A stretch of DNA of 64,000 nucleotides from CAZGSN01 sp964371655. Lineage in GTDB: Bacteria > Desulfobacterota > Binatia > HRBIN30. The first letter of the stretch is position 1. Every line of letters begins with the position of its first letter. The notes under the pieces are model-generated. The model was not told where the DNA came from, searched no databases, and saw only the letters and a program-made list of their open reading frames with translations. Where the stretch lies: positions 1 to 64,000 of the forward strand of contig CAYJOD010000003.1 of assembly GCA_964371655.1 (NCBI GenBank). Direction: 5' to 3'. A program made the translations under genes and the position numbers. This document shows, in pieces, positions 42,076-50,899 of this stretch.

Positions 42076-42603
42076 TCACGGCATCGGTACGCGCACCTGG
42101 ACTTTGACCTCCGGGGCGATCCGCAACGTTCCCAGTAGCGCACTGTAGGGGGCGATCCCGAAATCAGGCTGGTGCAGCGTGCATTCAGCGGCGTACGCCT
42201 TTTCCTCGCGGCGCACCGTGACTTTGATCGAGCGCCGCCGGCCGTGCATGGCCAGGGTTCCCTTGACGAGGAACGAGCCGCGCTTGTCGTCGATGCCCGA
42301 GGAAACGAAGTGAATCTCCGGAAATTTCTCCGGTTGCAGAACGTAGCGGCTGATGTTGGACTCGATCTCGTGCTTGTCCTGCGCGCGCAACGTCGTACGC
42401 GCGAGTTGGCCACCGCGGATGGCACCGACGACGCGCAAGGAATCGGCGGCGAAACGCGCCTCGATCGCGCGTGTCTCGTCGTCGACTTCGATGGCAAACT
42501 CGGTGGCGCGGAGCTGCAGATCATGGCCGGCAGCAGAGAGCAGACCCTCTCTGAACGTGAACACGAAACACTGCGCCGTCTTGGCATCGAAGCGATGCAG
42601 CAT
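42076..42603 (-). CDS. YceI-family protein
   Basis: A 175-aa product. The YceI lipocalin-like fold is seen as FVFTFREGLLSAAGHDLQLR, then EIDFVSSGI-like EIHFVSSGIDDKRGSFLVKG, TLAMHGRRRSIKV and a final VKVQVRVPMP strand. There is no signal peptide, unlike periplasmic YceI, so this form should be cytoplasmic. The family binds polyisoprenoids or amphiphiles. Its start lies 3 bp downstream of the stop of the hydratase gene, so the two form a minus-strand operon. Confidence 0.85.
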   Translation of the reverse strand: MLHRFDAKTAQCFVFTFREGLLSAAGHDLQLRATEFAIEVDDETRAIEARFAADSLRVVGAIRGGQLARTTLRAQDKHEIESNISRYVLQPEKFPEIHFVSSGIDDKRGSFLVKGTLAMHGRRRSIKVTVRREEKAYAAECTLHQPDFGIAPYSALLGTLRIAPEVKVQVRVPMP

Positions 42604-42605
42604 CC

Positions 42606-43412
42606 TCAGGCCGTGGTTCGCGGCGCTCGCATCGCCTTGCGAAAGTCGGGCTTGCGCTTCTCGACGAAGGCGTTGCGACCCTCCTGTGCCTCGGCCGTGT
42701 GGTAGTAGAGCTCCAAGGCGCTGAAGCCCATTTCGGTGATGCCGTGGATGTGATCGGTATCGGCGTTGAAGGAGAACTTCGCCAGCTTCAACGCCGTCGG
42801 GCTCATGGTGAGCAGCTCGCTACACCATTGTTCCACCTCGGTGCGGAGCTGTGCGGCGGGGACGACCTTGTTGACCAGACCCATCTCGAGCGCCTCTTGC
42901 GCCGAGTACTGCCGACACAGATACCAGATCTCGCGCGCCTTCTTCTCGCCGATGATGCGCGCCAGGTAGGCGGTGCCGAAGCCGGGATCGACGCTGCCCA
43001 CGCGCGGGCCGACCTGGCCGAACACGGCGGTGTCGGCGGCGATGCTCAAGTCGCAAACGATATGCAGGACATGTCCACCACCGATGGCAAAGCCGTTGAC
43101 CATCGCGATCACCGGCTTCGGAATGTTGCGGATGACGCTGTGCAAGGTTGCGACGTCGAGGCCGATGCCGGTGCCCGACGTTCCGTATCCCGCAGCGCCG
43201 CGGTCCTTTTGATCACCACCGGAGCAAAAGGCCCGGTTTCCGGTGCCGGTGAGAACGACGACGCCGACGTCATGATCTCCCCACGCCAGGCGGAAGGCGG
43301 CGATCATCTCGTCGACGGTGAGAACGCGGAAGGCGTTGCGAACTTCGGGCCGATTGATGGTGATCCAGGCAACGCCGTCCTTGGTTTCATACACGATGTC
43401 TTGAAAGGTCAT
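42606..43412 (-). CDS. MenB/BadI-type crotonase-superfamily enzyme
   Basis: A 268-aa product of the enoyl-CoA hydratase superfamily. The oxyanion-hole residues are in RAFCSGGDQKDRG (about residue 63) and VNGFAIGGGHVL (about 110). The signature FGQVGPRVGSVDPGFGTAYL followed by KKAREIWYLCRQYSAQEALE is specific to the subgroup with MenB (naphthoate synthase) and BadI (2-ketocyclohexanecarboxyl-CoA hydrolase). With no men genes nearby and a close BadI-like KKAREIWY segment, an anaerobic alicyclic-acid role is possible. I cannot decide between them from this window. Confidence 0.8.
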   Translation of the reverse strand: MTFQDIVYETKDGVAWITINRPEVRNAFRVLTVDEMIAAFRLAWGDHDVGVVVLTGTGNRAFCSGGDQKDRGAAGYGTSGTGIGLDVATLHSVIRNIPKPVIAMVNGFAIGGGHVLHIVCDLSIAADTAVFGQVGPRVGSVDPGFGTAYLARIIGEKKAREIWYLCRQYSAQEALEMGLVNKVVPAAQLRTEVEQWCSELLTMSPTALKLAKFSFNADTDHIHGITEMGFSALELYYHTAEAQEGRNAFVEKRKPDFRKAMRAPRTTA

Positions 43413-43474
43413 CTTCCCGCCTCCTCGCGCCTATCTCGTATCGTGGATCGCCGGGCTCGTGAAGAGCCCGCACG

Positions 43475-43574
43475 CTCGCTTGGGGCTGGTGGCTTGAGAC
43501 TCGGGGCTCGGGTCTTTCCAGTTTCCCCCAAGCCCCCAGCCCCGAGTCACGAGCCCCAGGAAGAGTCATGCGAC
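43475..43574. repeat. Dispersed GGGGCTGG/CCAGCCCC palindromic element, copy 2
   Basis: About 100 bp between divergent hydratase and cupin genes. It reads TTGGGGCTGGTGGCTTGAGA in the left arm and CCCCCAGCCCCGAGTCACGA in the right arm. The outer TGTCTC ends are eroded. Confidence 0.85.
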
Positions 43575-43661
43575 AACTTCTGATGAGCGCGGCTACGTGA
43601 TGCGGCTAGAGCGCCGGGGCGGGGGATTGAAATCTGCGAGTGTGCCGTGCTCAATGCCCGC

Positions 43662-44024
43662 ATGCCGACACTGATCTCCAAACCCACACGCATCGAGGCT
43701 GCTGGAAACAAGCCGAAGCTGATCGATGAGTACGTCGGCCGGGTCAACTCGAAGACCGAGACCACCAGCATCGCGCACATGCGTTCGCCCGGCGGTTGGG
43801 TCGAGCCCGGTCAACGGCCGCAGTTTACAGAATACACAGTCGTGCTGCGCGGCATGCTGCGGGTCGAGCACGAGGGCGGCAGCATCGACGTGTCCGCCGG
43901 GCAAGCCATCGTCGCGCATCCCGGCGAGTGGGTGCGTTACAGCACGCCGAACGATGACGGCGCGGAGTACATCGCGGTATGCCTGCCGGCGTTCTCGCCG
44001 CAGACGGTGCATCGCGACGAGTAG
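43662..44024 (+). CDS. Small cupin-domain protein
   Basis: A 120-aa single cupin. After ETTSIAHMRSPGGWVEPGQR it has FTEYTVVLRGMLRVEHEGGS and then VSAGQAIVAHPGEWVRYSTP. The usual metal-binding H-x-H-x3-E of motif 1 is degenerate (Q-x-x-F-x-E remains), while the motif 2 His (IVAHPGEW) is kept. Metal binding is therefore uncertain. ATG 43662 is preferred over GTG 43647. No role can be assigned. Confidence 0.75.
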   Translation: MPTLISKPTRIEAAGNKPKLIDEYVGRVNSKTETTSIAHMRSPGGWVEPGQRPQFTEYTVVLRGMLRVEHEGGSIDVSAGQAIVAHPGEWVRYSTPNDDGAEYIAVCLPAFSPQTVHRDE

Positions 44025-44026
44025 AG

Positions 44027-44119
44027 GTCGGTGGTGGGTGGTCGGTGGCCGGTGGCCGGTGGTCAGTGGTCAGTATCTTTCACCTGGCTGACCACCGACC
44101 ACCGACCACTGACCACTGA
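44027..44119. repeat. Stutter palindrome, 'GGTCGGTGG' word
   Basis: Left arm GGTCGGTGGTGGGTGGTCGG to CAGTGGTCAGT; right arm ACCACCGACCACCGACCACT to GACCACTGA. It has the same word type as 22106-22254. It lies between convergent cupin and MFS genes, where it could act as a bidirectional terminator. Confidence 0.85.
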
Positions 44120-44159
44120 GTAGGCCGCGTCTTCCCAGCGGCCGATCGGGACTGCTTGC

Positions 44160-45356
44160 CTATTCCTCCAGGTGTCGCTCCTCGAGGCGCGTGACCAGGG
44201 CGAGGCCGAGGGCGGCGATGCCTAAGATCAGCAACGCCGGGCGCATCCCCCAATCGATCAGCCAGCCGGCCACCGGGTTGATCAATGCCACCGCGAGCGT
44301 GCGCAGCATCGACACTGTCGACAGGATCGTCGCCCGCTGTGCGGACGGAATGTGCGTGTTCATATACCCGGTGAACAGAACCGGTCGTGACAAACCGATG
44401 GCCGCGGCGATCAGAATCGCGGCGACGACGCCGGTAACGCTTTCGGCCGCAGCCAGCCAGACGTAGGCCAGCCCGGGAACGACGGCGCTGATGAAGAGAT
44501 AGCGATGCTTCGAGCCCACCCACGCCTCGATGCGCTCGATGTTGCTGAGCACCAGGATTTGCCCGACGCACATCCCGGCGTGGACGAGGCCGAACAGCGA
44601 GATGCCGATGCCGACGCGTTCGAGCTGCGGCTGATAGAGCCAAATGATCAGCCACGCCATCGACGCAGAGCCGACCATGTCGAGGGCAAGCACGCGCAAG
44701 GTCGGATGGCTGGCGAAGTAGCGGATGCCGCCGCGCAGAAGCTGCGCGTACGACTGCGCCGTGCGCTTGCCCACGAGGCCGCCGGGTTCCACCAGACTCA
44801 AGGCGAGAAGCCCGCCGATGACCGCCGGCACGGCACCCAGCAGCATCGGTGCGCGCAGGCCGAGAGCGCCGGCAATGAACCCGCCGAGCACGGCTCCGGT
44901 GATGATGCCGCCGAGCTTGCACGACTCGAGGCGTGCGAACATCCGCCGTGCCGTATCGCGCTGCCCAAGGTGGTCGAGCGTGTCATACACCAACGCCTCA
45001 TCGGCGCCCGACATCAGGGTGAACGCGGTGGCGAGGATGAGCTCGCCGAGCAGGAAGACTTCAAAGCGTGGCACACTGGCGTAGATCAGAAAGCCGAGCG
45101 CCGAGACGAACGAGCCCAGCGCTAGCGAGATCCTGCGCCCGTAGCGGTCGGCGATCGTCCCGGTGGGAATCTCCAAGAGGAAGCTGCAGAACATGAACCA
45201 CGCGTTGAGGGTTAGGATCTGGGTGAACTTGATCCCGCCCCAATCGCGCAAGAAGGGCACGAGGACGGAAGTAAAGAAGTGCATCCAGAACAGCAGGCGG
45301 ATGGCCTGCATCTTCCATAGATTGTTTTGCAGCGTGGGTCGTAGCATGCGAATCAT
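44160..45356 (-). CDS. MFS transporter
   Basis: A 398-aa product with about 12 hydrophobic segments. It carries the MFS loop 2-3 signature GTIADRYGRRISLALG near residue 65 (G-x-x-x-D-R-x-G-R-R) and a half-repeat near the middle loop. The N-terminal part includes MHFFTSVLVPFLRDWGGIKF. It resembles the YfmI/tetracycline-resistance-like MFS_1 group. Substrate unknown. The ATG at 45356 is near an alternative at 45350. Confidence 0.85.
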   Translation of the reverse strand: MIRMLRPTLQNNLWKMQAIRLLFWMHFFTSVLVPFLRDWGGIKFTQILTLNAWFMFCSFLLEIPTGTIADRYGRRISLALGSFVSALGFLIYASVPRFEVFLLGELILATAFTLMSGADEALVYDTLDHLGQRDTARRMFARLESCKLGGIITGAVLGGFIAGALGLRAPMLLGAVPAVIGGLLALSLVEPGGLVGKRTAQSYAQLLRGGIRYFASHPTLRVLALDMVGSASMAWLIIWLYQPQLERVGIGISLFGLVHAGMCVGQILVLSNIERIEAWVGSKHRYLFISAVVPGLAYVWLAAAESVTGVVAAILIAAAIGLSRPVLFTGYMNTHIPSAQRATILSTVSMLRTLAVALINPVAGWLIDWGMRPALLILGIAALGLALVTRLEERHLEE

Positions 45357-45466
45357 GACTGCGCGTGCGTATCCCAGGTGGGAGCCGGTTCACAAGCGCG
45401 CTTCCACGAAAGTGTGTAGCGAGCATCACATCGCGGCGGTGGTGGGTGTAGCCGCGCTCGCCAGAG

Positions 45467-45574
45467 TTGCCTCAAGACTCGTTTGGGGCTGGTGGCTTGG
45501 GGCTTGGGTCCTTTCCAGCTCTTCCCGAGCCCCAAGCCCCTAGTCACGAGCCCCAGGAAGAGCCTGGAGCCAAA
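45467..45574. repeat. Dispersed GGGGCTGG/CCAGCCCC palindromic element, copy 3
   Basis: Same core as copies 1, 2 and 4. Exact 10-bp direct repeats CTCGCCAGAG lie immediately outside (45457-45466 and 45575-45584). Copy 1 also has CTCGCCAGAG on its left side, so the decamer may be partly a preferred target or part of the element. Confidence 0.8.
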
Positions 45575-45714
45575 CTCGCCAGAGTGCGGCTGCGCGGTGT
45601 TCGTGACGCGACATCCGCCCGGGACCGGCGCGGTCCCGACCCTGCCGGTTCAGAAAGTCTTCATTGACAAGCGTGAGCCCGCCCACGTATTCCATCTCGA
45701 CGGGGGAGTTGCCG

Positions 45715-48519
45715 ATGAAGCACTGGCGAAAATTGATCTGCTTGATGGCGTTGCCGTTTGCGTCGACGCTGACGAGCACGGCCCGATGCGATGCCTGGAG
45801 TACCAAGGGTACGCCGCACCAGGCGACTCGACGCGGCGAGATCGATTTCGCTGCGACGGCAGAGGCGCAAGCGCGGCGCCCGCAGTCGGTTGAACAGAGG
45901 TTCGTTCATTCGCCGCTGGCCGATCCGTTTCGCGTCGCCAGCGACCTTGACCGCCGCAACCGCAGCGGCGCGGCCGGCGCCGTACCGCCGTCGATGCTTC
46001 TCGGCCTGCCGTCGCCTTCCACCTCGGTAAGCTTCCAGGCCGCCCTCGACAACGGATGGATCCCTCCGGATACGCACGGTGCGGTGGGACCCAGCCACCT
46101 CGTCACCGTTCACAACGGTCTCGTACGCGTGCAGTCGCGCACCGGCACCACCCTCAGCTCGGTAGATCTCAGCGACTTCTGGGCGCCGGTAGAATCCAGC
46201 AGCTATGTCTTCGATCCGAAGGTCCTGTACGATCCTTACAACGATCGCTGGATCATCACCGCCCTGGCTGCGGGCAACAGCCCCGACTCCAGCGTGTTGA
46301 TCGGCGCCTCGCAGGGCGGTAATCCGCTCGGGCTCTGGAACCTGTATCGCATCGATGCCGATGCCAGCAACACGTATTGGGCCGACTATCCGAGCATCGG
46401 CTTCAATCGCGACTGGATCGCCGTGCAAGAGAACATGTTCCCCGTCGGTTCCAGCGCCATCGCCGTTCCGCATCCCGAGGTCTTCCTGTTTGACAAGGCC
46501 GAGATCTACTCCGGTGGTCCCGGGTCGTACAAGAATTTCGTGGTTCCGACCGGGTTGATGACCGCACATCCGGCGATCACCTACGATGAGAACCTGGCAA
46601 CGCTGTACTTCCTGCAGACGTGGACCAACGACGACACCCATGGACACGGCCTACTGCGGATGCTCACGATCGACGGCGCGCTGGGCGCTGAGGTGCTGAG
46701 CTATCGCGGCGCGGTCACCGCGCCGATGCCCTGGTCCCTCGGATTCCTTGTCTACAACTTCCTCCCGCAGCTCGGTACGTCGAGCAAGATCGAAGCGTTT
46801 GACGACCGCATTCGAACCGTCATCTATCGCAACGGCTCGCTGTGGGCGACGCACTCGATCAAGCTGCCCAGCACGTTTCCGCCGGAACGGACCGCCGTCC
46901 AATGGTTCGAGATCGGCCCCGATCGCAGCATCCGCCAGCACGGTCTGATCGACAGCCCGACGGGGGGGCAGTTCTTCGACGAGCCGAGTCTGGGAGTGAA
47001 TGGCAACAACGACGTGTTGATCGGCTACTCGCGCTTTTCGGCTTCGCAATACGCCAGCGCCAACTACGCATTCCGCCGCGCCGGTGATCCGGCCGGATCG
47101 GTGCGTGACGACACGGTGATGAAAGCGGGGGAGACGCCCTACGACAAAGACTACGGTACGGGACGCAATCGTTGGGGCGACTACAGCGCCACGTTGGTGG
47201 ATCCGGTCAACGACCGAGATCTGTGGACGATCCAGGAGTATGCGGCGAGCCCCGGCGATACCTGGGGAACCTGGTGGGGAAAGATCACCGTCGATTGTGG
47301 TGACGGCGTCATCAATTCCGGCGAGGAGTGTGATGACGGCAACGCTGTGCAGAGCGACGGTTGCACGAACAACTGCACGATCTGCGGCAACGGCATGACG
47401 ACGGCGCCGGAGCAGTGTGACGACGGCAATCTGATCGACGACGACGGCTGTGACGCCAACTGTCGCACCACGGCTTGTGGCAATGGAATCTTGACTAGCG
47501 GCGAGCTCTGCGACGACGGCAATGTCACCAGCAACGACGGCTGCGACGAGAATTGCACGCCGACGGCGTGTGGCAACGGCATCGTCACCGCAGGCGAGGG
47601 GTGCGATGACGGCAACGCCGTCGACGGTGACGGCTGCCAGGCCGACTGCACGGTGACCCCGAGCCGCGACAACGTCGTCCTGCCTCTCAAGCCGATTAGC
47701 ATCAGGATCCCATCCGGCACCGCCAGCGTGAGCAAGACGATCAAAGTGAAGGTGCTCAACGGCGATATCCTACCGATCCCTGAAATCCCCGGTCATACCG
47801 TGCAACTGACGGCGGATCTGGGAGACTGTCCCGGCGGCACCATCAGCAGCGGTCCAGACTTCGGCGCGGGGGTGAACACGATCACCCTGGTCGGCGGGGC
47901 GTCGGCCGCGGCAACGGTGAACCTCAACTTCGCCGCGGCGTCGTTCAACAGCTTCAACCGACTCGCTCCGACTCGCTGTACGCTGTCGTTCAGCGCCGCG
48001 ACGGTGCCGGCGGGGGATTTCTTCGATCCTTCGCCCGCCAACTCTTCGGCGACACTCGACATCAATGTCCTCGACTTGAACGACGTCGAGAGCATCGCCG
48101 CGCACGAGTCCCTGCTGCTGAGCCTCAAACCCGTCAAGCTCAACATCGCGAGAGGGAAGGGGAGTGCGACGAAGACCTTTGGCGTCACGGTGCGCAACGC
48201 CGATTACACGCTGGCGGAAAACCCCGGTGATACCCTCACGTTGTCGGCAAGCGACGGCACCTGTCCGGCCGGAACCGTGGTCGCGGTCGATATGGATCCA
48301 CTACCCGATCCGCAGAGCTCGATCGTCGTAGCGGGAGGTGCCGCCGCCAAAGGTAAGGTCACGATTACGGCACTGTCCGCGGTTGTCACCAGCGCCAACA
48401 AGAAATCGCCGCAGCGCTGCTCGATCACGCTCGCCGTGGTCGGCCCGGGCGGTGACACCGACGCCGCCAACAGCACGACGACCGTGCCCATCGACATCGT
48501 CGACAAGAACGATTTCTGA
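45715..48519 (+). CDS. Large secreted protein with myxococcal-type Cys-rich repeats
   Basis: A 934-aa product from ATG 45715 (GGGGGAG ribosome site) with a signal peptide ending near STARC. Residues about 85-520 look like a beta-propeller-type domain (PPDTHGAVGPSHLVTVHNGL, PKVLYDPYNDRWIITALAAG). Residues 525-650 hold four DUF4215/myxococcus Cys-rich repeats (CGDGVINSGEECDDGN, then CGNGMTTAPEQCDDGN and two more). The C-terminus has two beta-sandwich repeats of about 140 residues beginning VVLPLKPISIRI and LLLSLKPVKLNI. It is probably an exported surface protein; adhesion or binding is a guess. Confidence 0.85.
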   Translation: MKHWRKLICLMALPFASTLTSTARCDAWSTKGTPHQATRRGEIDFAATAEAQARRPQSVEQRFVHSPLADPFRVASDLDRRNRSGAAGAVPPSMLLGLPSPSTSVSFQAALDNGWIPPDTHGAVGPSHLVTVHNGLVRVQSRTGTTLSSVDLSDFWAPVESSSYVFDPKVLYDPYNDRWIITALAAGNSPDSSVLIGASQGGNPLGLWNLYRIDADASNTYWADYPSIGFNRDWIAVQENMFPVGSSAIAVPHPEVFLFDKAEIYSGGPGSYKNFVVPTGLMTAHPAITYDENLATLYFLQTWTNDDTHGHGLLRMLTIDGALGAEVLSYRGAVTAPMPWSLGFLVYNFLPQLGTSSKIEAFDDRIRTVIYRNGSLWATHSIKLPSTFPPERTAVQWFEIGPDRSIRQHGLIDSPTGGQFFDEPSLGVNGNNDVLIGYSRFSASQYASANYAFRRAGDPAGSVRDDTVMKAGETPYDKDYGTGRNRWGDYSATLVDPVNDRDLWTIQEYAASPGDTWGTWWGKITVDCGDGVINSGEECDDGNAVQSDGCTNNCTICGNGMTTAPEQCDDGNLIDDDGCDANCRTTACGNGILTSGELCDDGNVTSNDGCDENCTPTACGNGIVTAGEGCDDGNAVDGDGCQADCTVTPSRDNVVLPLKPISIRIPSGTASVSKTIKVKVLNGDILPIPEIPGHTVQLTADLGDCPGGTISSGPDFGAGVNTITLVGGASAAATVNLNFAAASFNSFNRLAPTRCTLSFSAATVPAGDFFDPSPANSSATLDINVLDLNDVESIAAHESLLLSLKPVKLNIARGKGSATKTFGVTVRNADYTLAENPGDTLTLSASDGTCPAGTVVAVDMDPLPDPQSSIVVAGGAAAKGKVTITALSAVVTSANKKSPQRCSITLAVVGPGGDTDAANSTTTVPIDIVDKNDF

Positions 48520-48524
48520 GAACG

Positions 48525-48563
48525 GGACGTGTCGGAGCACGGCATACCTGCTCCTACACGTCC
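48525..48563 (+). terminator. Hairpin just after the secreted-protein gene
   Basis: GGACGTGTCGGAGCA pairs with TGCTCCTACACGTCC with one mismatch across a 9-base loop, starting 6 bp after the stop codon. No T-run follows, so it is a stem-only terminator or an mRNA 3'-end protector. Confidence 0.6.
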
Positions 48564-48644
48564 GGCGTCCCGGAAGGTTGGCTAGCCGATGATTGGCGAA
48601 AGAGATCCTATCGCGGGGCTTCGCCCGCAACCCAACCTGAAGAT

Positions 48645-48740
48645 CTGTACTACTTTTGACGTTCAGAATCTTGCTGTTGTCCGATACCGCTTGCCCGGAA
48701 TCTTCTCGCGGCAGCAAGATTCTGAACGTCAGTAGTACAG
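48645..48740. repeat. 96-bp unit with 29-bp inverted repeats
   Basis: CTGTACTACTTTTGACGTTC and the following AGAATCTTGCTG are matched by CAGCAAGATTCTGAACGTC and AGTAGTACAG, perfect except for three extra bases in the left arm. A 34-base centre is left. It looks like a non-autonomous mobile unit; no flanking duplication is seen. Confidence 0.7.
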
Positions 48741-48799
48741 CGAGCGGCCGAATTGCTGTTTAGGCGGCACTGCACATCTCGGAGCCAGAAAGCGTATGC

Positions 48800-49312
48800 A
48801 TGAACGACATCCCTAACGCATCCAATCAGCAGCCCGCGCCTTCCGCTTTAGGCTCCGCGCCAGCAGAGCCACGATACAATGGGCTAGGCGGCTGGCTGTT
48901 GCTCTTGTGCCTTTCGCTTACACTGTTCAGTCCGCTCATCACGCTACGCTCACTCGCAGCTGAATACAGTGAGTTTGCAGTGTTCTTCGACGAGTTTCCC
49001 GGGCTACTGGTCATCATCGTCATCGACACGCTCCTCAGCTTGGGCCTCGTGGCGTTCGGCGTTTACGCAGGCACCGGACTTTGGAGCATACGACCCGCGG
49101 CAGTCCATACCGCCAAGCGATACCTCTTGTGTGTCCTGGGCTACCTGGCGGTTGCCGCGATTCTCCCGTTCATGGCGGGGCTCCCCTCGGAAGCAAACGA
49201 GTTCATGAAGATGCAGGTTTTCGGAGACACGATCAGAGGCGTCATATCTGTCGCCATCTGGTATTCGTATCTCAACAAGTCAAAGAGAGTGAACGCCACG
49301 TACCACTCGTGA
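48800..49312 (+). CDS. DUF2569 membrane protein
   Basis: A 170-aa product. A short Pro/Ala-rich N-terminus precedes GGWLLLLCLSLTLFSPLI, and three more hydrophobic segments follow (LVIIVIDTLLSLGLVAFGVY; YLLCVLGYLAVAAILPFMAG; GVISVAIWYSYLNKSKRV). The W-L pair at the start and the final IWYSYLNKSKRVNATY are the DUF2569 signature. It is an inner-membrane protein of unknown role with no linked genes. Confidence 0.8.
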   Translation: MNDIPNASNQQPAPSALGSAPAEPRYNGLGGWLLLLCLSLTLFSPLITLRSLAAEYSEFAVFFDEFPGLLVIIVIDTLLSLGLVAFGVYAGTGLWSIRPAAVHTAKRYLLCVLGYLAVAAILPFMAGLPSEANEFMKMQVFGDTIRGVISVAIWYSYLNKSKRVNATYHS

Positions 49313-49459
49313 GGATCGTGCTGTCTACAATCCTATAGGCTGACGGTCGCCTTTGCCGCCCGGGCGACAAGCGCGTCGAGCCGACGGGAGTGAGATTGGT
49401 TGCCATTCGCATGCACAGCTGCGCCGCTCAGATTGCGACGGCGTTCCCAGGGTAACCCC

Positions 49460-50863
49460 TTACGGCACGTCCGGGTGACGCGTATGCCACTCGGTGGCTT
49501 GCTCGAAGGCACGACCGATTTGCAGCAGGAGAGACTCTTCGAGGTGGCGGCCGACGAGCTGCATTCCGATCGGGAGGCCGTCGGGGGTGAAACCGCCGGG
49601 TAGAGACAGGGTCGGGCTACCGCTGAGATTGTACGGCGCGCTGAAGCGCAAGAACGGCCAGAACTCGAGGGAGAACGGCATGTCGGGAGGCATCGCGTCG
49701 ACGGGTACGGCGGCGCTCATGATTCCGGGACAGAGAATTGCATCGACGTGTTCGAAGAGGCATCGAAGCGCACCGGCGAATTTCAAACGCGCGGCATGCG
49801 CGGTGGCGTAGTCGGTGGCGCTCATCGTCGCGCCGAGATCCAGAAACGACCGAAACGCCGCGCCATACTCGTCGGCGCGCGCGGGGTAGAAGGATCGATG
49901 CGCCGCCAGCGCTTCCGGTGCACATAGATGAGCCCAGGCTCGACTGGCGGCATCGACGCGCTCGATCTTGATCGGAACGATTTTGGCACCGAGACCCGCG
50001 AGTACGAGCGCCGCGCGATCGAGCGCCTCGGTGACCTCCGGCAGTACCGTATCGGACGAGTAGCCCGCGTCGATGCCGATACGAATTCCAGCGACGCCAT
50101 CGTGAAGAGTGTCGGCATAGTTCGGCACCGGCACGCACAGGGAGGTCGGATCGAGCCGATCGACGCCGGCGATGACTTGCAGCATCGCCGCGGCGTCGGC
50201 GACCGTGCGTGTCAGCGGCCCGACGTGGTCGAGCGACCCGGCCAATGGAAACACGCCGCTGCGGCTCACGCGTCCCCACGTGGGCTTGAGGCCGACGACA
50301 CCGCACCACGCCGCAGGCCCGCGGATGGAACCGCCGGTGTCGGTTCCCAACGATCCAAAACAAAGGCCGGCAGCCGTCGCCACCCCGGATCCGCTCGATG
50401 ACCCGTTGGTGGCGCGTTCGAGGTTCCACGGGTTGCGCGGAATCGGCAGGGAAGGGTGGTAACCCGACAGGGCGAACTCGGTCATGTTGAGCTTGCCGAG
50501 GATGACGGCACCCGCTGCTTCCAAGCGCTGCACGACGGTGGCATCGGTGCTGGGGATGTGCTCCCACAAAATCCGCGAGGCACAGCTGGTGCGAATCCCC
50601 TTGGTGGCGCACAGATCCTTAATCGCGATCGGAATCCCATGCAGCGGCCCGCGATAGTGGCCGCTCTCGATCTCTGCCGCGGCCGTCTGCGCTTGGGCCA
50701 GAGCCCGCTCGGGAAGCGGCGTCAGGTAGCTGTGCAGGATCGGATCGATGCGTTCGATGCGAGCAAGGATGGTCTCGGTCAGCTCGACCGGTGAAAGGGC
50801 CCTCGACTCGATCAGAGCCGCGACTTCGGTGAGTGGCCTGAAATGCAGATCCGCCTCGTGCAT
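49460..50863 (-). CDS. Amidase-signature family hydrolase
   Basis: A 467-aa product. The Ser-cisSer-Lys triad is present: Lys in PIAIKDLCATKG near residue 83, cis-Ser and nucleophile Ser in SSSGSGVATAAG and GTDTGGSIRGPA near 158-180, followed by GLKPTWGRVSRSGVFPLAGS. Compared with GatA the glycine-rich loop is intact. No gatB or gatC is adjacent, so this is probably a stand-alone amidase, not the tRNA amidotransferase. The start lies 36 bp downstream of the DUF72 gene stop, so the two are likely cotranscribed. Confidence 0.9.
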   Translation of the reverse strand: MHEADLHFRPLTEVAALIESRALSPVELTETILARIERIDPILHSYLTPLPERALAQAQTAAAEIESGHYRGPLHGIPIAIKDLCATKGIRTSCASRILWEHIPSTDATVVQRLEAAGAVILGKLNMTEFALSGYHPSLPIPRNPWNLERATNGSSSGSGVATAAGLCFGSLGTDTGGSIRGPAAWCGVVGLKPTWGRVSRSGVFPLAGSLDHVGPLTRTVADAAAMLQVIAGVDRLDPTSLCVPVPNYADTLHDGVAGIRIGIDAGYSSDTVLPEVTEALDRAALVLAGLGAKIVPIKIERVDAASRAWAHLCAPEALAAHRSFYPARADEYGAAFRSFLDLGATMSATDYATAHAARLKFAGALRCLFEHVDAILCPGIMSAAVPVDAMPPDMPFSLEFWPFLRFSAPYNLSGSPTLSLPGGFTPDGLPIGMQLVGRHLEESLLLQIGRAFEQATEWHTRHPDVP

Positions 50864-50899
50864 GGGCGATTGCCCAACAGGGACTATCCCGGATGTCCG

